A stretch of DNA of 64,000 nucleotides from Cellulomonas carbonis (GTDB taxonomy: Bacteria; Actinomycetota; Actinomycetes; Actinomycetales; Cellulomonadaceae): the NCBI RefSeq assembly GCF_014636275.1, contig NZ_BMEB01000002.1, positions 868,001 to 932,000 of the forward strand. Direction: 5' to 3'. Both the position numbers and the translations under genes were made by a program. This document shows positions 26,256 through 37,940 of the stretch, in pieces. The notes under the pieces were generated by a model. The model had not been told where the DNA came from. It was given only the letters and a program-made list of their open reading frames with translations, and made no database searches. How positions within the stretch are numbered: the stretch's first letter is position 1; the number at the start of each line of letters is the position of its first letter.

Positions 26256-26258
26256 CCG

Positions 26259-26285
26259 GTGCGGGCGCGCAACCGGCGCCCGCAC
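26259..26285. terminator. Bidirectional hairpin terminator
   Basis: A 10-base-pair stem (26259-26268 with 26276-26285) and 7-base loop sit between the convergent ATPase and DUF2530 genes, just after both stop codons. Confidence 0.6.
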
Positions 26286-26288
26286 GCC

Positions 26289-26516
26289 TCAGCGGCTGCG
26301 GTGGCGGCGCTCCCACACGAGCGCGAGCAGGCCCAGGACGACGCCCGTGGCACACGTCGCGACGGCACGCCCCTCGACGCGGCCGAGGCCGAGCAGCACG
26401 AGGGTGACCACCAGGGCGACGACCCACACCGCGATCCCGACCAGGAACACGCGCCGGACGTCCAGCTGGACGGGCGCGAGCCGACTGGGCTCCAGGAGCC
26501 GGGGGCGGCGGGTCAC
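26289..26516 (-). CDS. DUF2530 small membrane protein
   Basis: 75 residues from GTG 26516. It has two hydrophobic helices (VFLVGIAVWVVALVVTLVLL and CATGVVLGLLALVW) and basic ends. Length and pattern match the actinobacterial DUF2530 family. Often found beside purine permease genes, as here, where it lies divergent from the NCS2 permease. No function is established. Confidence 0.75.
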   Translation of the reverse strand: MTRRPRLLEPSRLAPVQLDVRRVFLVGIAVWVVALVVTLVLLGLGRVEGRAVATCATGVVLGLLALVWERRHRSR

Positions 26517-26594
26517 GCGTGGAGCCTATCGGCCGGGATGTCCGCCGCCGGACCGTCACCCGGCGGTAACCCGAGTTCTGCCACTCTGTGCGCC

Positions 26595-28061
26595 ATGACG
26601 CAGACGACCGCCCGGACGGCGCCCAGCGCGATCGACCGGTACTTCAAGATCTCCGAGCGGGGGTCGACCGTCGGGACGGAGATCCGCGGCGGGCTCACCA
26701 CCTTCTTCACGATGAGCTACATCATCGTCCTGAACCCGCTCATCCTCGGCTTCGTGACCGACGGCACCGGCCAGTACCTCGGCGGAGGCGCCGGCGACGG
26801 CAGCAACCTGCCGAAGATCGCGGCGGCCACCGCCCTGGTCGCGGGGGTCCTGTCGATCCTCATGGGGACCGTCGCCAACTTCCCGATCGCGCTCGCGGCG
26901 GGCCTCGGGCTCAACGCCGTCGTCGCGTACGGCATCGCGTCGCTGCCGGGGATGACGTGGGCGGACGCGATGGGCGTCGTCGTGCTCGAGGGCATCGTGA
27001 TCCTCGTCCTGGTGCTCACCGGGTTCCGGACGGCGGTGTTCCGGGCCGTGCCGCGCGAGCTCAAGGTCGCGATCTCGGTCGGCATCGGACTGTTCATCGC
27101 GCTGATCGGCTTCATCGACGCGGGTTTCGTGCGCGCGGGGGCCGGCACGCTGCTCGAGCTCGGCGTGGGCGGGTCGGTCGCGGGCTGGCCCCTCGCGGTG
27201 TTCGTCCTCGGCCTGGTGCTCGCGATCGTCCTCATGGTGCGCCGCGTGCGCGGCGGGCTGCTCGTCGCGATCGTCGCCACGACGGTCATCGCGGTCGTCG
27301 TCGAGCTCGTCGCGGGCGTCGGCCGGTTCGACGCCGAGAGCAACGCGACCGGGTGGAAGCTCAACAGCCCCGCACTGCCGGACTCGCTCGTCGCGACGCC
27401 GGACTTCTCGCTCATCGGCCAGTTCTCGCTGTTCGGCGCGTTCGGCGTCGTCGGTCCCGTCGCGGTGCTGCTGCTCGTCTTCTCGCTGCTGCTCGCGGAC
27501 TTCTTCGACACGATGGGCACGATGGTCGCCGTCGGCGCCGAGGCGGACCTGCTCGACGAGGAGGGCAACCCGCCGCGCACGACGCAGATCCTCGTCGTCG
27601 ACTCCGTCGCGGCGGCCGCGGGCGGCATGGGATCGGTGTCCTCCAACACCGCGTACATCGAGTCGGCATCGGGCGTCGGCGACGGCGCGCGCACGGGCCT
27701 CGCATCGGTCGTGACGGGCGTCGCGTTCCTGCTCGCGACGTTCCTGTCGCCGCTGGTCGACATGGTGCCGTCCGAGGCCGCCGCGCCCGCGCTCGTCGTC
27801 GTCGGCTTCCTCATGGTCATGCAGGTCTCGGGCATCGACTGGAAGAGCTACGAGATCGCCGTCCCGGCGTTCCTGACGATGGTGCTCATGCCGTTCACGT
27901 ACTCGATCACGGCGGGCATCGGCGCGGGCTTCATCGCGTACGTCCTGCTCAAGGTCGCGGTCGGCAAGACCCGCCTCGTGCACCCGCTCATGTGGGTCGC
28001 GGCCGTGCTGTTCGTGGCCTACTTCACGCTCGGGCCGATCCGCGCCGCGCTGGGTCTGTGA
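26595..28061 (+). CDS. NCS2 purine permease (AzgA type)
   Basis: 488 residues from ATG 26595. The N-terminus has TEIRGGLTTFFTMSYIIVLNP, diagnostic of AzgA-type permeases, and the middle has DFFDTMGTMVAVGAEA followed by VVDSVAAAAGGMGSVSSNTAYIESASGV (in outline). About 12-14 transmembrane segments are visible. The family imports adenine, guanine or hypoxanthine by proton symport; the exact substrate is not decided by these motifs. No purine riboswitch is seen in the 78-base upstream gap. Confidence 0.9.
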   Translation: MTQTTARTAPSAIDRYFKISERGSTVGTEIRGGLTTFFTMSYIIVLNPLILGFVTDGTGQYLGGGAGDGSNLPKIAAATALVAGVLSILMGTVANFPIALAAGLGLNAVVAYGIASLPGMTWADAMGVVVLEGIVILVLVLTGFRTAVFRAVPRELKVAISVGIGLFIALIGFIDAGFVRAGAGTLLELGVGGSVAGWPLAVFVLGLVLAIVLMVRRVRGGLLVAIVATTVIAVVVELVAGVGRFDAESNATGWKLNSPALPDSLVATPDFSLIGQFSLFGAFGVVGPVAVLLLVFSLLLADFFDTMGTMVAVGAEADLLDEEGNPPRTTQILVVDSVAAAAGGMGSVSSNTAYIESASGVGDGARTGLASVVTGVAFLLATFLSPLVDMVPSEAAAPALVVVGFLMVMQVSGIDWKSYEIAVPAFLTMVLMPFTYSITAGIGAGFIAYVLLKVAVGKTRLVHPLMWVAAVLFVAYFTLGPIRAALGL

Positions 28062-28129
28062 CCTGCGGCGACGCCGTCCGGCGCTGAGCCGGTCGGGTGG
28101 TGGCGCCCCGGCCGGCGAATCGGGACGAC

Positions 28130-28135
28130 TACGAT
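28130..28135 (+). promoter_or_regulatory. -10 box before ugd
   Basis: TACGAT lies 45 bases before the GTG of the UDP-glucose dehydrogenase gene, in the gap after the permease, so ugd probably has its own promoter. Confidence 0.4.
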
Positions 28136-28180
28136 CAATGCGGACACTCCCGTCGACAGGCGGGACGGAAAGGGGTTGCT

Positions 28181-29494
28181 GTGCGGATCTCCGTCATCGG
28201 TTGCGGGTACCTCGGGGCGGTCCACGCCGCCTCGATGGCCCACCTCGGCCACGAGGTCGTCGGGGTCGACGTCGACGAGCGGAAGGTCGCGCTCCTCGCA
28301 CGGGGTGAGGCCCCGTTCTTCGAGCCCGGCCTGCCCGAGCTGCTCACGGAGGTCGGCGCCACCGGGCGGCTGACCTTCACGACCGACATCGCCGAGGCGG
28401 CCGGCGCGACCGTGCACTTCGTGTGCGTCGGCACCCCGCAGAAGAAGGGCGAGCACGCGGCCGACCTGCGGTACGTCGACGCGGCCGTCGAGGCGCTCCT
28501 GCCGCACCTGCGCCCGGGCGACGTCGTCGTCGGCAAGTCGACCGTCCCGGTCGGCACGGCCGAGCGCATCGCGGAGCAGGTCGCCGCCGCGCAGCCCGAG
28601 GCCGTCACCGTGTGGAACCCGGAGTTCCTGCGCGAGGGCTTCGCGGTCGAGGACACGCTGCACCCCGACCGGATCGTCTACGGGCTCCCCGAGGGCGACG
28701 CCGGCCGCGTCGCCAAGGAGGCCCTGGACGCGGTCTACGCGACGCCGATCTCCGAGAACATCCCGGTCGTCGTCACGGACCTCGCGACCGCGCAGCTCGT
28801 CAAGGTCGCCGCGAACTCGTTCCTCGCGACCAAGATCTCGTTCATCAACGCGATGGCCGAGCTGTGCGAGGCGACCGGTGCGGACGTCACCGAGCTCGCG
28901 GACGCGATCGGCTACGACGCGCGCATCGGCCGCCGGTTCCTCAACGCGGGGCTCGGGTTCGGCGGCGGGTGCCTGCCCAAGGACATCCGCGCGTTCATGG
29001 CCCGCGCGGGCGAGCTCGGTGCCGACCAGGCTCTGTCCTTCCTGCGCGAGGTCGACTCGATCAACATGCGCCGCCGCGTCCGGACCGTCGACCTCGTGCG
29101 CGAGGTCTGCGACGGGTCGATCGTGGGTCGCCGCGTCGCGGTGCTCGGTGCGGCGTTCAAGCCGAACTCCGACGACATCCGCGACTCGCCGGCGCTGAGC
29201 GTCGCCGCGCAGATGGGGCTCCAGGGCGCGCACGTCGTCGTCACGGACCCCGAGGCGCGCGCGAACGCCGAGCGCCTGTGGCCGGACCTCCGGTACGCGG
29301 CCACCCCCGAGGAGGCCGCGAAGGACGCCGACGTGGTCCTGCTCGCGACCGAGTGGCAGCAGTATCGCGACCTCGACCCCGAGGCGTTCGGCGAGGTCGT
29401 GAAGCACAAGGTGGTCGTCGACGGGCGCAACGCGCTGGACCCCGTCAAGTGGCGGGCCGCCGGCTGGGTGTACCGCGCGCTCGGTCGCCCCTGA
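28181..29494 (+). CDS. ugd: UDP-glucose 6-dehydrogenase
   Basis: 437 residues from GTG 28181, after GGAAAGGGG. An N-terminal dinucleotide fold (VIGCGYLGAVHAASMAHLGH), the substrate loop NPEFLREGFAVEDTLHPDRIV, and the catalytic Cys motif GLGFGGGCLPKDIRA identify it. The C-terminal domain carries AFKPNSDDIRDSPALSV. It oxidises UDP-glucose twice with NAD to UDP-glucuronate, a precursor of acidic polysaccharides. With the uridylyltransferase at 53.9 kb it could supply the polysaccharide locus at 3.5-9.9 kb. A long hairpin follows. Confidence 0.95.
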   Translation: MRISVIGCGYLGAVHAASMAHLGHEVVGVDVDERKVALLARGEAPFFEPGLPELLTEVGATGRLTFTTDIAEAAGATVHFVCVGTPQKKGEHAADLRYVDAAVEALLPHLRPGDVVVGKSTVPVGTAERIAEQVAAAQPEAVTVWNPEFLREGFAVEDTLHPDRIVYGLPEGDAGRVAKEALDAVYATPISENIPVVVTDLATAQLVKVAANSFLATKISFINAMAELCEATGADVTELADAIGYDARIGRRFLNAGLGFGGGCLPKDIRAFMARAGELGADQALSFLREVDSINMRRRVRTVDLVREVCDGSIVGRRVAVLGAAFKPNSDDIRDSPALSVAAQMGLQGAHVVVTDPEARANAERLWPDLRYAATPEEAAKDADVVLLATEWQQYRDLDPEAFGEVVKHKVVVDGRNALDPVKWRAAGWVYRALGRP

Positions 29495-29532
29495 GGCACG
29501 GCGCGTCGGGCGCCGCGAGACCCGACGACGGC

Positions 29533-29562
29533 GGAGGCCGGGTGCGTGCGCACCCGGCCTCC
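29533..29562 (+). terminator. Terminator after ugd
   Basis: A 13-14-base-pair perfect inverted repeat with left arm GGAGGCCGGGTGC lies about 40 bases past the stop codon. It isolates ugd from the MarR operon. Confidence 0.65.
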
Positions 29563-29601
29563 GTCGCGCCCGGGGTGCGACGAGGGTCACCCGCCCGCGC
29601 C

Positions 29602-29626
29602 AGGTCGTTACCGCAGGTAATGACCT
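29602..29626. promoter_or_regulatory. Palindromic operator of the MarR-MFS operon
   Basis: A 25-base imperfect palindrome (arms AGGTCGTTACC and GGTAATGACCT around GCA, one mismatched pair) ends exactly at the -10 box TAGGAT (29626-29631). The inner TTACC-N3-GGTAA is a perfect inverted repeat, the shape bound by MarR dimers. Binding would block RNA polymerase, so autoregulation is likely. Confidence 0.65.
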
Positions 29627-29631
29627 AGGAT
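29626..29631 (+). promoter_or_regulatory. -10 box of marR, leaderless start
   Basis: TAGGAT ends seven bases before the GTG at 29639, so transcription should begin at or next to the start codon, giving a leaderless mRNA. Confidence 0.55.
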
Positions 29632-29638
29632 AGGGACC

Positions 29639-30109
29639 GTGCCTCCCGCCCCGTCCGCCGCCACCGAGCGGCCACCGACCGCCGCCCAGTGCCGGCCCGC
29701 GCCGCTCGCGACCGAGCTGCGCGTCGTCCTCACCCGGTCGGTCCGCCGGCTGCGCTGGGAGCGCAGCTCTGACCGGATCACCGACGGCCAGTACTCGGTC
29801 CTCGCGGCGCTGTCGAACGTCGGCCCGATGACGCCCGGCGCGCTCGCCGAGCGCGAGCACGTCCAGCCGCCGCCCATGACGCGCACCGTGAACCACCTCG
29901 TCGAGGCGGGCCTCGTGCGTCGCGACCCGCACCCCACCGACGGGCGCCAGGTGCTCGTCTCGATCACGCCCGCGGGTGAGGCCGAGGTGCGCGAGACACG
30001 ACGGCGTCGCACCGAGTGGCTCGCCCGCCGGCTGGCGGAGCTCACCCCGGCCGAGCGGGAGACCCTCGCGCAGGCCACGACCATCCTCAGGAGGATCACC
30101 GAGCAGTGA
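29639..30109 (+). CDS. MarR family regulator
   Basis: 156 residues from a probable leaderless GTG 29639. The winged helix lies in the middle (VLAALSNVGPMTPGALAEREHVQPPPMTRTVNHLVEAG, outlined) with the wing DPHPTDGRQVLVSITPAGEAEV. It is coupled to the downstream MFS transporter by GTGA overlap and preceded by a 25-base palindrome, so it likely represses its own operon until a ligand, perhaps a drug or phenolic compound, binds. Confidence 0.9.
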   Translation: MPPAPSAATERPPTAAQCRPAPLATELRVVLTRSVRRLRWERSSDRITDGQYSVLAALSNVGPMTPGALAEREHVQPPPMTRTVNHLVEAGLVRRDPHPTDGRQVLVSITPAGEAEVRETRRRRTEWLARRLAELTPAERETLAQATTILRRITEQ

Positions 30110-31443
30110 GTCCCACCTTCGCCTCCCTGCAGTACCGCAACTACCGCCTGTGGTTCGCCGGCGCCACGGTCGCCAACATCGGCACCTGGATGCAGCGTGT
30201 CGCGCAGGACTGGCTCGTCCTCGTCATCCTCACCGCCGACTCCGGTGTCGCGGTGGGCATCACGACGGCGCTCCAGTTCGCGCCCGCGCTGGTCCTCTCG
30301 CCGTGGGCCGGACTCCTCGCCGACCGCGTCGACCGCCGCAGGCTGCTCGTCGTGACCCAGGCCGCGATGGGCGTGCTCGCCGCCGCGCAGGGCGTCCTCG
30401 TGCTCTCGGGCCACGCGCAGCTCTGGCACATCTACGTCTTCGCGTTCCTGCTCGGCTGCATCTCCGCGTTCGACGCGCCCGCCCGTCAGACGTTCGTCGC
30501 GGACATGGTCCCTGCCGAGCGGTTGTCCAACGCGGTCGGCCTCAACAGCGCGTCGTTCAACGCCGCACGCCTCGTGGGCCCCGGCATCGCGGGTCTCGCG
30601 ATCGCGGCGGTCGGCACGGGCTGGGTGTTCGTCGTCAACGCCGCGACGTTCGCCGCGACCATCCTCGCGCTCACCGCGATGCGCCGGTCGGAGCTCCAGT
30701 CGCGACCGCGGACCGAGCGCGGCAAGGGTCAGCTGCGCGAGGGCGTCGCCTACGTCCGGAACCGCTCCGACATCCTCGTGATCATGGTGGTGGTCGGCGT
30801 GGTCAGCACGTTCGGCCTCAACTTCCAGCTGACGAGCGCGATGATGGCGCGCACCGAGTTCGGCATGGGGGCCGAGGAGTACGGCGTCCTCGGCTCGATC
30901 CTCGCGATCGGCTCGCTCGCCGGCGCGCTCCTCGCCGCGCGTCGCGAGCGCCCGCGGGTGCGCCTCGTCGTCGGCGCCGCGTTCGCCTTCGGGATCACGA
31001 CGGGCGTCATGGCCCTCATGCCGAGCTACCTGACGTTCGCGATCGCGACCGTGCCGGTCGGCTTCGCGTCGCTCACGATGCTCACCGCGGCCAACAGCAC
31101 CATCCAGCTCTCGACCACGCCCGCGATGCGTGGGCGCGTCATGTCGCTGTACATGGTCGTGTTCCTCGGCGCGACGCCGGTCGGGTCGCCCGTGGTCGGC
31201 TGGATCGGCGAGACGTTCGGTGCGCGCTGGGCGATCGGCATCGGCTCGATCACGGCGCTGCTCGTCGCGACCGGTGCGGCGCTGTGGGTCAAGCGCCGCT
31301 GGAACCTCGAGGTGCACTACCACCTGCTCGACCGGCCCCACCTCGAGGTGCGTCACCTCGACCGGGACGAGAGCGAGGTCCGTGAGGAGACCGCGTACAA
31401 GCTCGGCGGCCAGCAGGCGGGCGACCGCGCGTCCGCCGCCTGA
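30106..31443 (+). CDS. MFS transporter (enterobactin/drug exporter type)
   Basis: 445 residues from GTG 30106, with AGGAGG upstream inside marR. About 12 hydrophobic segments are seen; the N-terminal FASLQYRNYRLWFAGATVANIGTWMQ (outlined), the loop GLLADRVDRRRLL, and DAPARQTFVADMVP are typical of the MFS_3/EntS-like family. It should export a small molecule under control of the adjacent MarR regulator. The 60-residue C-terminal tail is hydrophilic and probably cytoplasmic. The substrate is unknown. Confidence 0.88.
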   Translation: MSPTFASLQYRNYRLWFAGATVANIGTWMQRVAQDWLVLVILTADSGVAVGITTALQFAPALVLSPWAGLLADRVDRRRLLVVTQAAMGVLAAAQGVLVLSGHAQLWHIYVFAFLLGCISAFDAPARQTFVADMVPAERLSNAVGLNSASFNAARLVGPGIAGLAIAAVGTGWVFVVNAATFAATILALTAMRRSELQSRPRTERGKGQLREGVAYVRNRSDILVIMVVVGVVSTFGLNFQLTSAMMARTEFGMGAEEYGVLGSILAIGSLAGALLAARRERPRVRLVVGAAFAFGITTGVMALMPSYLTFAIATVPVGFASLTMLTAANSTIQLSTTPAMRGRVMSLYMVVFLGATPVGSPVVGWIGETFGARWAIGIGSITALLVATGAALWVKRRWNLEVHYHLLDRPHLEVRHLDRDESEVREETAYKLGGQQAGDRASAA

Positions 31444-31534
31444 GCATCGGCGGGCGACCGCGCGACGAGCCACCCGCGCCGTCGCGGGGCGACCACGCAT
31501 CGCCCCCTGGGGCCACCGGTGGGGCCGCCCGGCG

Positions 31535-34802
<3,268 letters not shown>

Positions 34803-34891
34803 GCCGGCACGGCCGGGAGGGCTCTGCCCGCCGCCGAGGTCTGGCCCCGGGACGTGGCCGAGAGGCCCGCCGACCGGGACCGAGGTCCCGT

Positions 34892-34916
34892 GCGCACCCC
34901 GCTCGACGGGGTGCGC
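34892..34916 (+). terminator. Terminator after the DtxR gene
   Basis: A 10-base-pair perfect stem (34892-34901 with 34907-34916) and 5-base loop lie 90 bases past the stop codon and before the riboswitch promoter. Confidence 0.55.
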
Positions 34917-34961
34917 GCCGTGACTGATCTGAGACATGCGTCGCACCGCCGTGACCGGAGC

Positions 34962-34991
34962 GTGACATCCCGGTGGCGGCTCGGGTACATT
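34962..34991 (+). promoter_or_regulatory. Promoter of the riboswitch-NlpC/P60 unit
   Basis: GTGACA (34962-34967) and TACATT (34986-34991) with an 18-base spacer lie directly upstream of the riboswitch, giving a leader of roughly 225 bases. Confidence 0.5.
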
Positions 34992-35014
34992 CGCGGTGCT
35001 TCCCGGAACCCTCC

Positions 35015-35212
35015 TCCGTGAAGCCCTTGATCGGATCGCCGAGTGCTGCCGCCGATCGAGGTCCCCTCACGACCCACACGGCAGCAGCGGGGGAACCACC
35101 ACGGGCACCGGTGACGGTGTCCTCGGGGTGAAGCCTCGGGAGCGTCCGCGGACGCCGACGAGGCCGGGTGATCTCCCACCCGAACCCGACAGCTCACCTC
35201 GCAGGCGTACGG
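35015..35212 (+). ncRNA. c-di-AMP riboswitch (ydaO-yuaA leader)
   Basis: The leader contains the conserved blocks of the ydaO riboswitch in order: TTGATCGG, CACACGGCAGCAGCGGGGGA, CGGGGTGAA, then CCCACCCGAACCCGACAGC and CACCTCGCAGGC, ending eleven bases before the start codon. In actinobacteria this class controls cell-wall hydrolase genes, including NlpC/P60 and Rpf proteins, and switches expression off when cyclic di-AMP is high. Boundaries are by eye. Confidence 0.85.
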
Positions 35213-35223
35213 AGAGGTTCCGA

Positions 35224-36012
35224 GTGACCGCAACTTCGCAGCGTGCCCGCCACCGCGCGGCCCGCCGACCTATCACGCCCCTGGACGACCTGGCCACCGC
35301 CGCGACGTGCTCGCTCGCGACCGTGGGCCGTCGGTCCGCCGTCGTCGCCGCGTCCTCCGGCCTGGTCGTCACGATGGCCCTGCCGGCCTCGGCCGCCCCG
35401 GCCGAGAACCCCGCGGGCGCCCTGCCCGCCGTCGACGTCACCGCCCTCACGGCCGAGGCGCGGGCCGCGCTCGCGACGTCGCCGGTCGTCACGGTTCCCG
35501 CCGAGGCCGCCTGGACCGTCGAGACGCCGACCATCTCGGTCGTCGCCGACCCCGAGCCCGAGCCCGAGCCCGAGCCTGAGCCGGCTCCCGCCCGCAGCTC
35601 GTCGGCGTCGCGCTCGACCGAGCGCGCACCCGTCGCGGAGGCCGCCCCCGCGCCTGCCGCCGAGGTGCCCGCCAGCGCCGTGGGCAGCGCGGTCATCGAG
35701 ATCGCGTCGCGCTACGTCGGCGTCCCGTACGTCTACGGCGGCACGACGCCCGACGGCTTCGACTGCTCGGGCTTCACCTCGTACGTCTACGCGCAGCTCG
35801 GGATCTCCCTCCCGCGCAGCTCGGCCGACCAGCGCTACGCGGGCACCGTCGTCTCGCGTGACCAGGCGCAGCCCGGCGACCTGATCTGGACGCCCGGCCA
35901 CATCGGCATCTACGCCGGCGGCAACACGCAGATCGACTCGCCCCGCCCGGGCAAGACGGTCCAGTTCCGCAACATCTGGCAGAGCAACCCCATCTTCATC
36001 CGCGTCGGCTGA
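35224..36012 (+). CDS. Secreted NlpC/P60 cell-wall hydrolase
   Basis: 262 residues from GTG 35224, after GGAGAGG. A long basic N-terminus precedes a hydrophobic signal region (VVAASSGLVVTMALPASAA); then comes a Pro/Glu-rich linker (EPEPEPEP) and a C-terminal NlpC/P60 domain from about residue 155. The catalytic Cys is in GFDCSGFTSYVY and the His in TPGHIGIYAG. Such enzymes cut peptidoglycan stem peptides during growth or division. The upstream c-di-AMP riboswitch should tie its production to envelope state. Confidence 0.93.
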   Translation: MTATSQRARHRAARRPITPLDDLATAATCSLATVGRRSAVVAASSGLVVTMALPASAAPAENPAGALPAVDVTALTAEARAALATSPVVTVPAEAAWTVETPTISVVADPEPEPEPEPEPAPARSSSASRSTERAPVAEAAPAPAAEVPASAVGSAVIEIASRYVGVPYVYGGTTPDGFDCSGFTSYVYAQLGISLPRSSADQRYAGTVVSRDQAQPGDLIWTPGHIGIYAGGNTQIDSPRPGKTVQFRNIWQSNPIFIRVG

Positions 36013-36023
36013 GCCGCACGCCC

Positions 36024-36057
36024 CGAGAGCCCCGGACCGCGCGGTCCGGGGCTCTCG
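36024..36057 (+). terminator. Terminator after NlpC/P60 gene
   Basis: A perfect 15-base-pair stem (36024-36038 with 36043-36057) closed by a GCGC loop begins 12 bases after the stop codon. Confidence 0.75.
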
Positions 36058-36186
36058 TGCGTCCGGGCTCGCGCGCGTGCCGCCCGGCTCGCGGGCGGCG
36101 CCGTCGGAGCGACCTGTTCACCGCCCCGATGCGCTGCCGTCACGATCATGTGCGCGCCACGGGGCCACGCACGCGGGTTCGCCCGT

Positions 36187-36192
36187 TACGCT
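36187..36192 (+). promoter_or_regulatory. -10 box before the HNH gene
   Basis: TACGCT lies about 70 bases before the GTG of the HNH gene in a 200-base gap that otherwise shows nothing definite. Confidence 0.3.
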
Positions 36193-36260
36193 GGCACCGC
36201 TGCTCCACCAGAGGGACCTGGCAGCCGGTCAGGTCCCCGTGCCTGGTCCCGGAGGCTGCC

Positions 36261-36845
36261 GTGCTGAGGACGACCGAGAGACCCACCACCGCCGTCGGCG
36301 TGCACCTCGACCGCCGGCCGTTCCCCGAGACGGTCGCACCGGAGCCCGGCGGTCTGCCCCGAGCGCTCGTCCTCAACGCGAGCCGTGAGCCGTTGTGCGT
36401 CGTCGGCGTGCACCGTGCGGTCGCGCTCGTCCTCAACGGCAAGGCCGTCGTCCTCGAGTCCGACGGGCACGTCCTGCGCTCGGAGCGCATGCAGCTGCCG
36501 GTCCCGCACGTGCTGTGCCTGACGCGGTACGTCCACGTGCCGTACCGGCGGTCCGTCACGCCGACGCGTCGTGCGGTGCTCGCGCGTGACGGGCACCGCT
36601 GCGCGTACTGCGCGGGGTCGGCCGACACGGTCGACCACGTGCACCCCCGGTCGCGCGGCGGGCAGCACGTGTGGACCAACGTCGTCGCCGCCTGCTCGCG
36701 CTGCAACCACCGCAAGGCCGACCGCCTCCTGTCGGAGATCGGCTGGACGCTGCTCCAGCCGCCCGCGGACCCGCGCGGCTCGGCCGCGCTCCTCGCGGCG
36801 GCGGTGCGGCCGCACCCGTCGTGGGCGGCCTACCTCGTCGCCTGA
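36261..36845 (+). CDS. HNH endonuclease-family protein
   Basis: 194 residues from GTG 36261, five bases after GGAGG. The C-terminal half has a zinc-knuckle HNH domain: CAYCAG, then VDHVHPRSRGGQHVWTNVV, then CSRCNHRKAD, with the DH...N...H arrangement intact. The N-terminal half (RALVLNASREPLCVVGVHRAV) is the usual partner in this common actinobacterial single-gene family. Nuclease activity is expected from the motif; its physiological role is not established and no restriction genes are nearby. Confidence 0.88.
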   Translation: MLRTTERPTTAVGVHLDRRPFPETVAPEPGGLPRALVLNASREPLCVVGVHRAVALVLNGKAVVLESDGHVLRSERMQLPVPHVLCLTRYVHVPYRRSVTPTRRAVLARDGHRCAYCAGSADTVDHVHPRSRGGQHVWTNVVAACSRCNHRKADRLLSEIGWTLLQPPADPRGSAALLAAAVRPHPSWAAYLVA

Positions 36846-37001
36846 GCGGGTGACGCAGGCCGACCCGTCGCGCGGTTGGGCACGGTCCCACCAGGCGGAT
36901 CGCCCCACGGGGGTCTCCGGACGGGCAGACTGGTCGTGACGGGCCGCACGGCGCACGGGCGGCAGCACGGTCGGTCAGCACGGCCGGTGAGGGGAGCGAC
37001 G

Positions 37002-37931
37002 ATGACGCACGACGACGTGGTGCTCGTGGGCGTGGACGGTTCGGCACCGAGCCTGAACGCGCTCGACTGGGCGACCGAGTACGCACGGGTCCACGGGCAC
37101 CGGTTGCACCTGGTGTGCTCGTACACGATCCCGTCGTTCAGCACCTCGGCGCTCGACGGCGGCTACGCGGCCCTCGACGACACCGCGATCCAGCAGGGCG
37201 CCCGCGCGGTCCTCGACGAGGCGCAGGTGCGCGCCGAGGGGCGCGGGGTCGCCGTGACGTCCGACGTCGCGTCGGGCGACGCCGCCGCGGTCCTCGTCGA
37301 GCTCTCGCGCGGCGCGGCGCTCGCGGTCGTCGGCACGCGGGGCCGCGGTGGGTTCGCGGAGCGGCTCCTCGGCACGGTGTCGTCGGCGCTGCCGGCGCAC
37401 GCGCACTGCCCGACGGTCGTCGTGCCGTCGCGCGGCGACAGCGTCGACCAGGGTGTGCGCCCGGTGCGACGCGTCGTGGTCGGGGTCGACGGCTCACCGG
37501 CCGCCGAGGCCGCGCTCGAGCGCGCGATCCAGGAGGCGGTCGTCTGGGGCGCCGAGCTGACGGCGCTCGCGGCCGTCCCGGTCGGCACGGGTGCGGGCCT
37601 GCTCGCGTGGCTGCCTGCGTCGGTCGACCACGAGCAGGTGCTGCGCGACGTCGCCGAGGGGCTCGACGTCGTCGTCGACCGGGCGCTCCTGGCCCACCCG
37701 GACCTGCAGGTCCGCCGGCACGTGCTCGACGGGACGGGTGCCGCTCTGCTGACGGAGTTCTCGACGGCGGTCGACCTGGTCGTCGTGGGCTCGCGGGGCC
37801 GGGGCGGGTTCGCGGGGCTCCTGCTCGGCTCGACGAGCCAGGCGGTGCTGCACCACTCCGTGTGTCCCGTGATGGTCGTGCGTGCCCCGTCGCGCGACGA
37901 CGAGTGGTCGCCGACGTCGGTCGGGCGGTAG
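37002..37931 (+). CDS. Universal stress protein, two tandem domains
   Basis: 309 residues from ATG 37002, after GAGGGGAGC. Two UspA domains: residues 5-145 and 155-300, each with an ATP-binding G-x2-G-x9-G-[ST] end (GTRGRGGFAERLLGTVSSALP and GSRGRGGFAGLLLGSTSQAVL, in outline). The tandem form is common in actinobacteria and linked to hypoxia and starvation stress. It stands alone, convergent with the Lrp gene. Confidence 0.92.
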   Translation: MTHDDVVLVGVDGSAPSLNALDWATEYARVHGHRLHLVCSYTIPSFSTSALDGGYAALDDTAIQQGARAVLDEAQVRAEGRGVAVTSDVASGDAAAVLVELSRGAALAVVGTRGRGGFAERLLGTVSSALPAHAHCPTVVVPSRGDSVDQGVRPVRRVVVGVDGSPAAEAALERAIQEAVVWGAELTALAAVPVGTGAGLLAWLPASVDHEQVLRDVAEGLDVVVDRALLAHPDLQVRRHVLDGTGAALLTEFSTAVDLVVVGSRGRGGFAGLLLGSTSQAVLHHSVCPVMVVRAPSRDDEWSPTSVGR

Positions 37932-37940
37932 CGCGGACGC

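Noticed and set aside
26517..26594. Purine riboswitch before the NCS2 permease
   Set aside because: The gap is only 78 bases and shows none of the conserved loop sequences.
31444..31534. Clear terminator between the convergent MFS genes
   Set aside because: Only a 7-base-pair stem with a 12-base loop could be drawn; too weak to annotate.
36261..36845. HNH gene as part of a restriction or homing system
   Set aside because: No methylase, specificity or intron features lie nearby; this is a common stand-alone actinobacterial HNH family.
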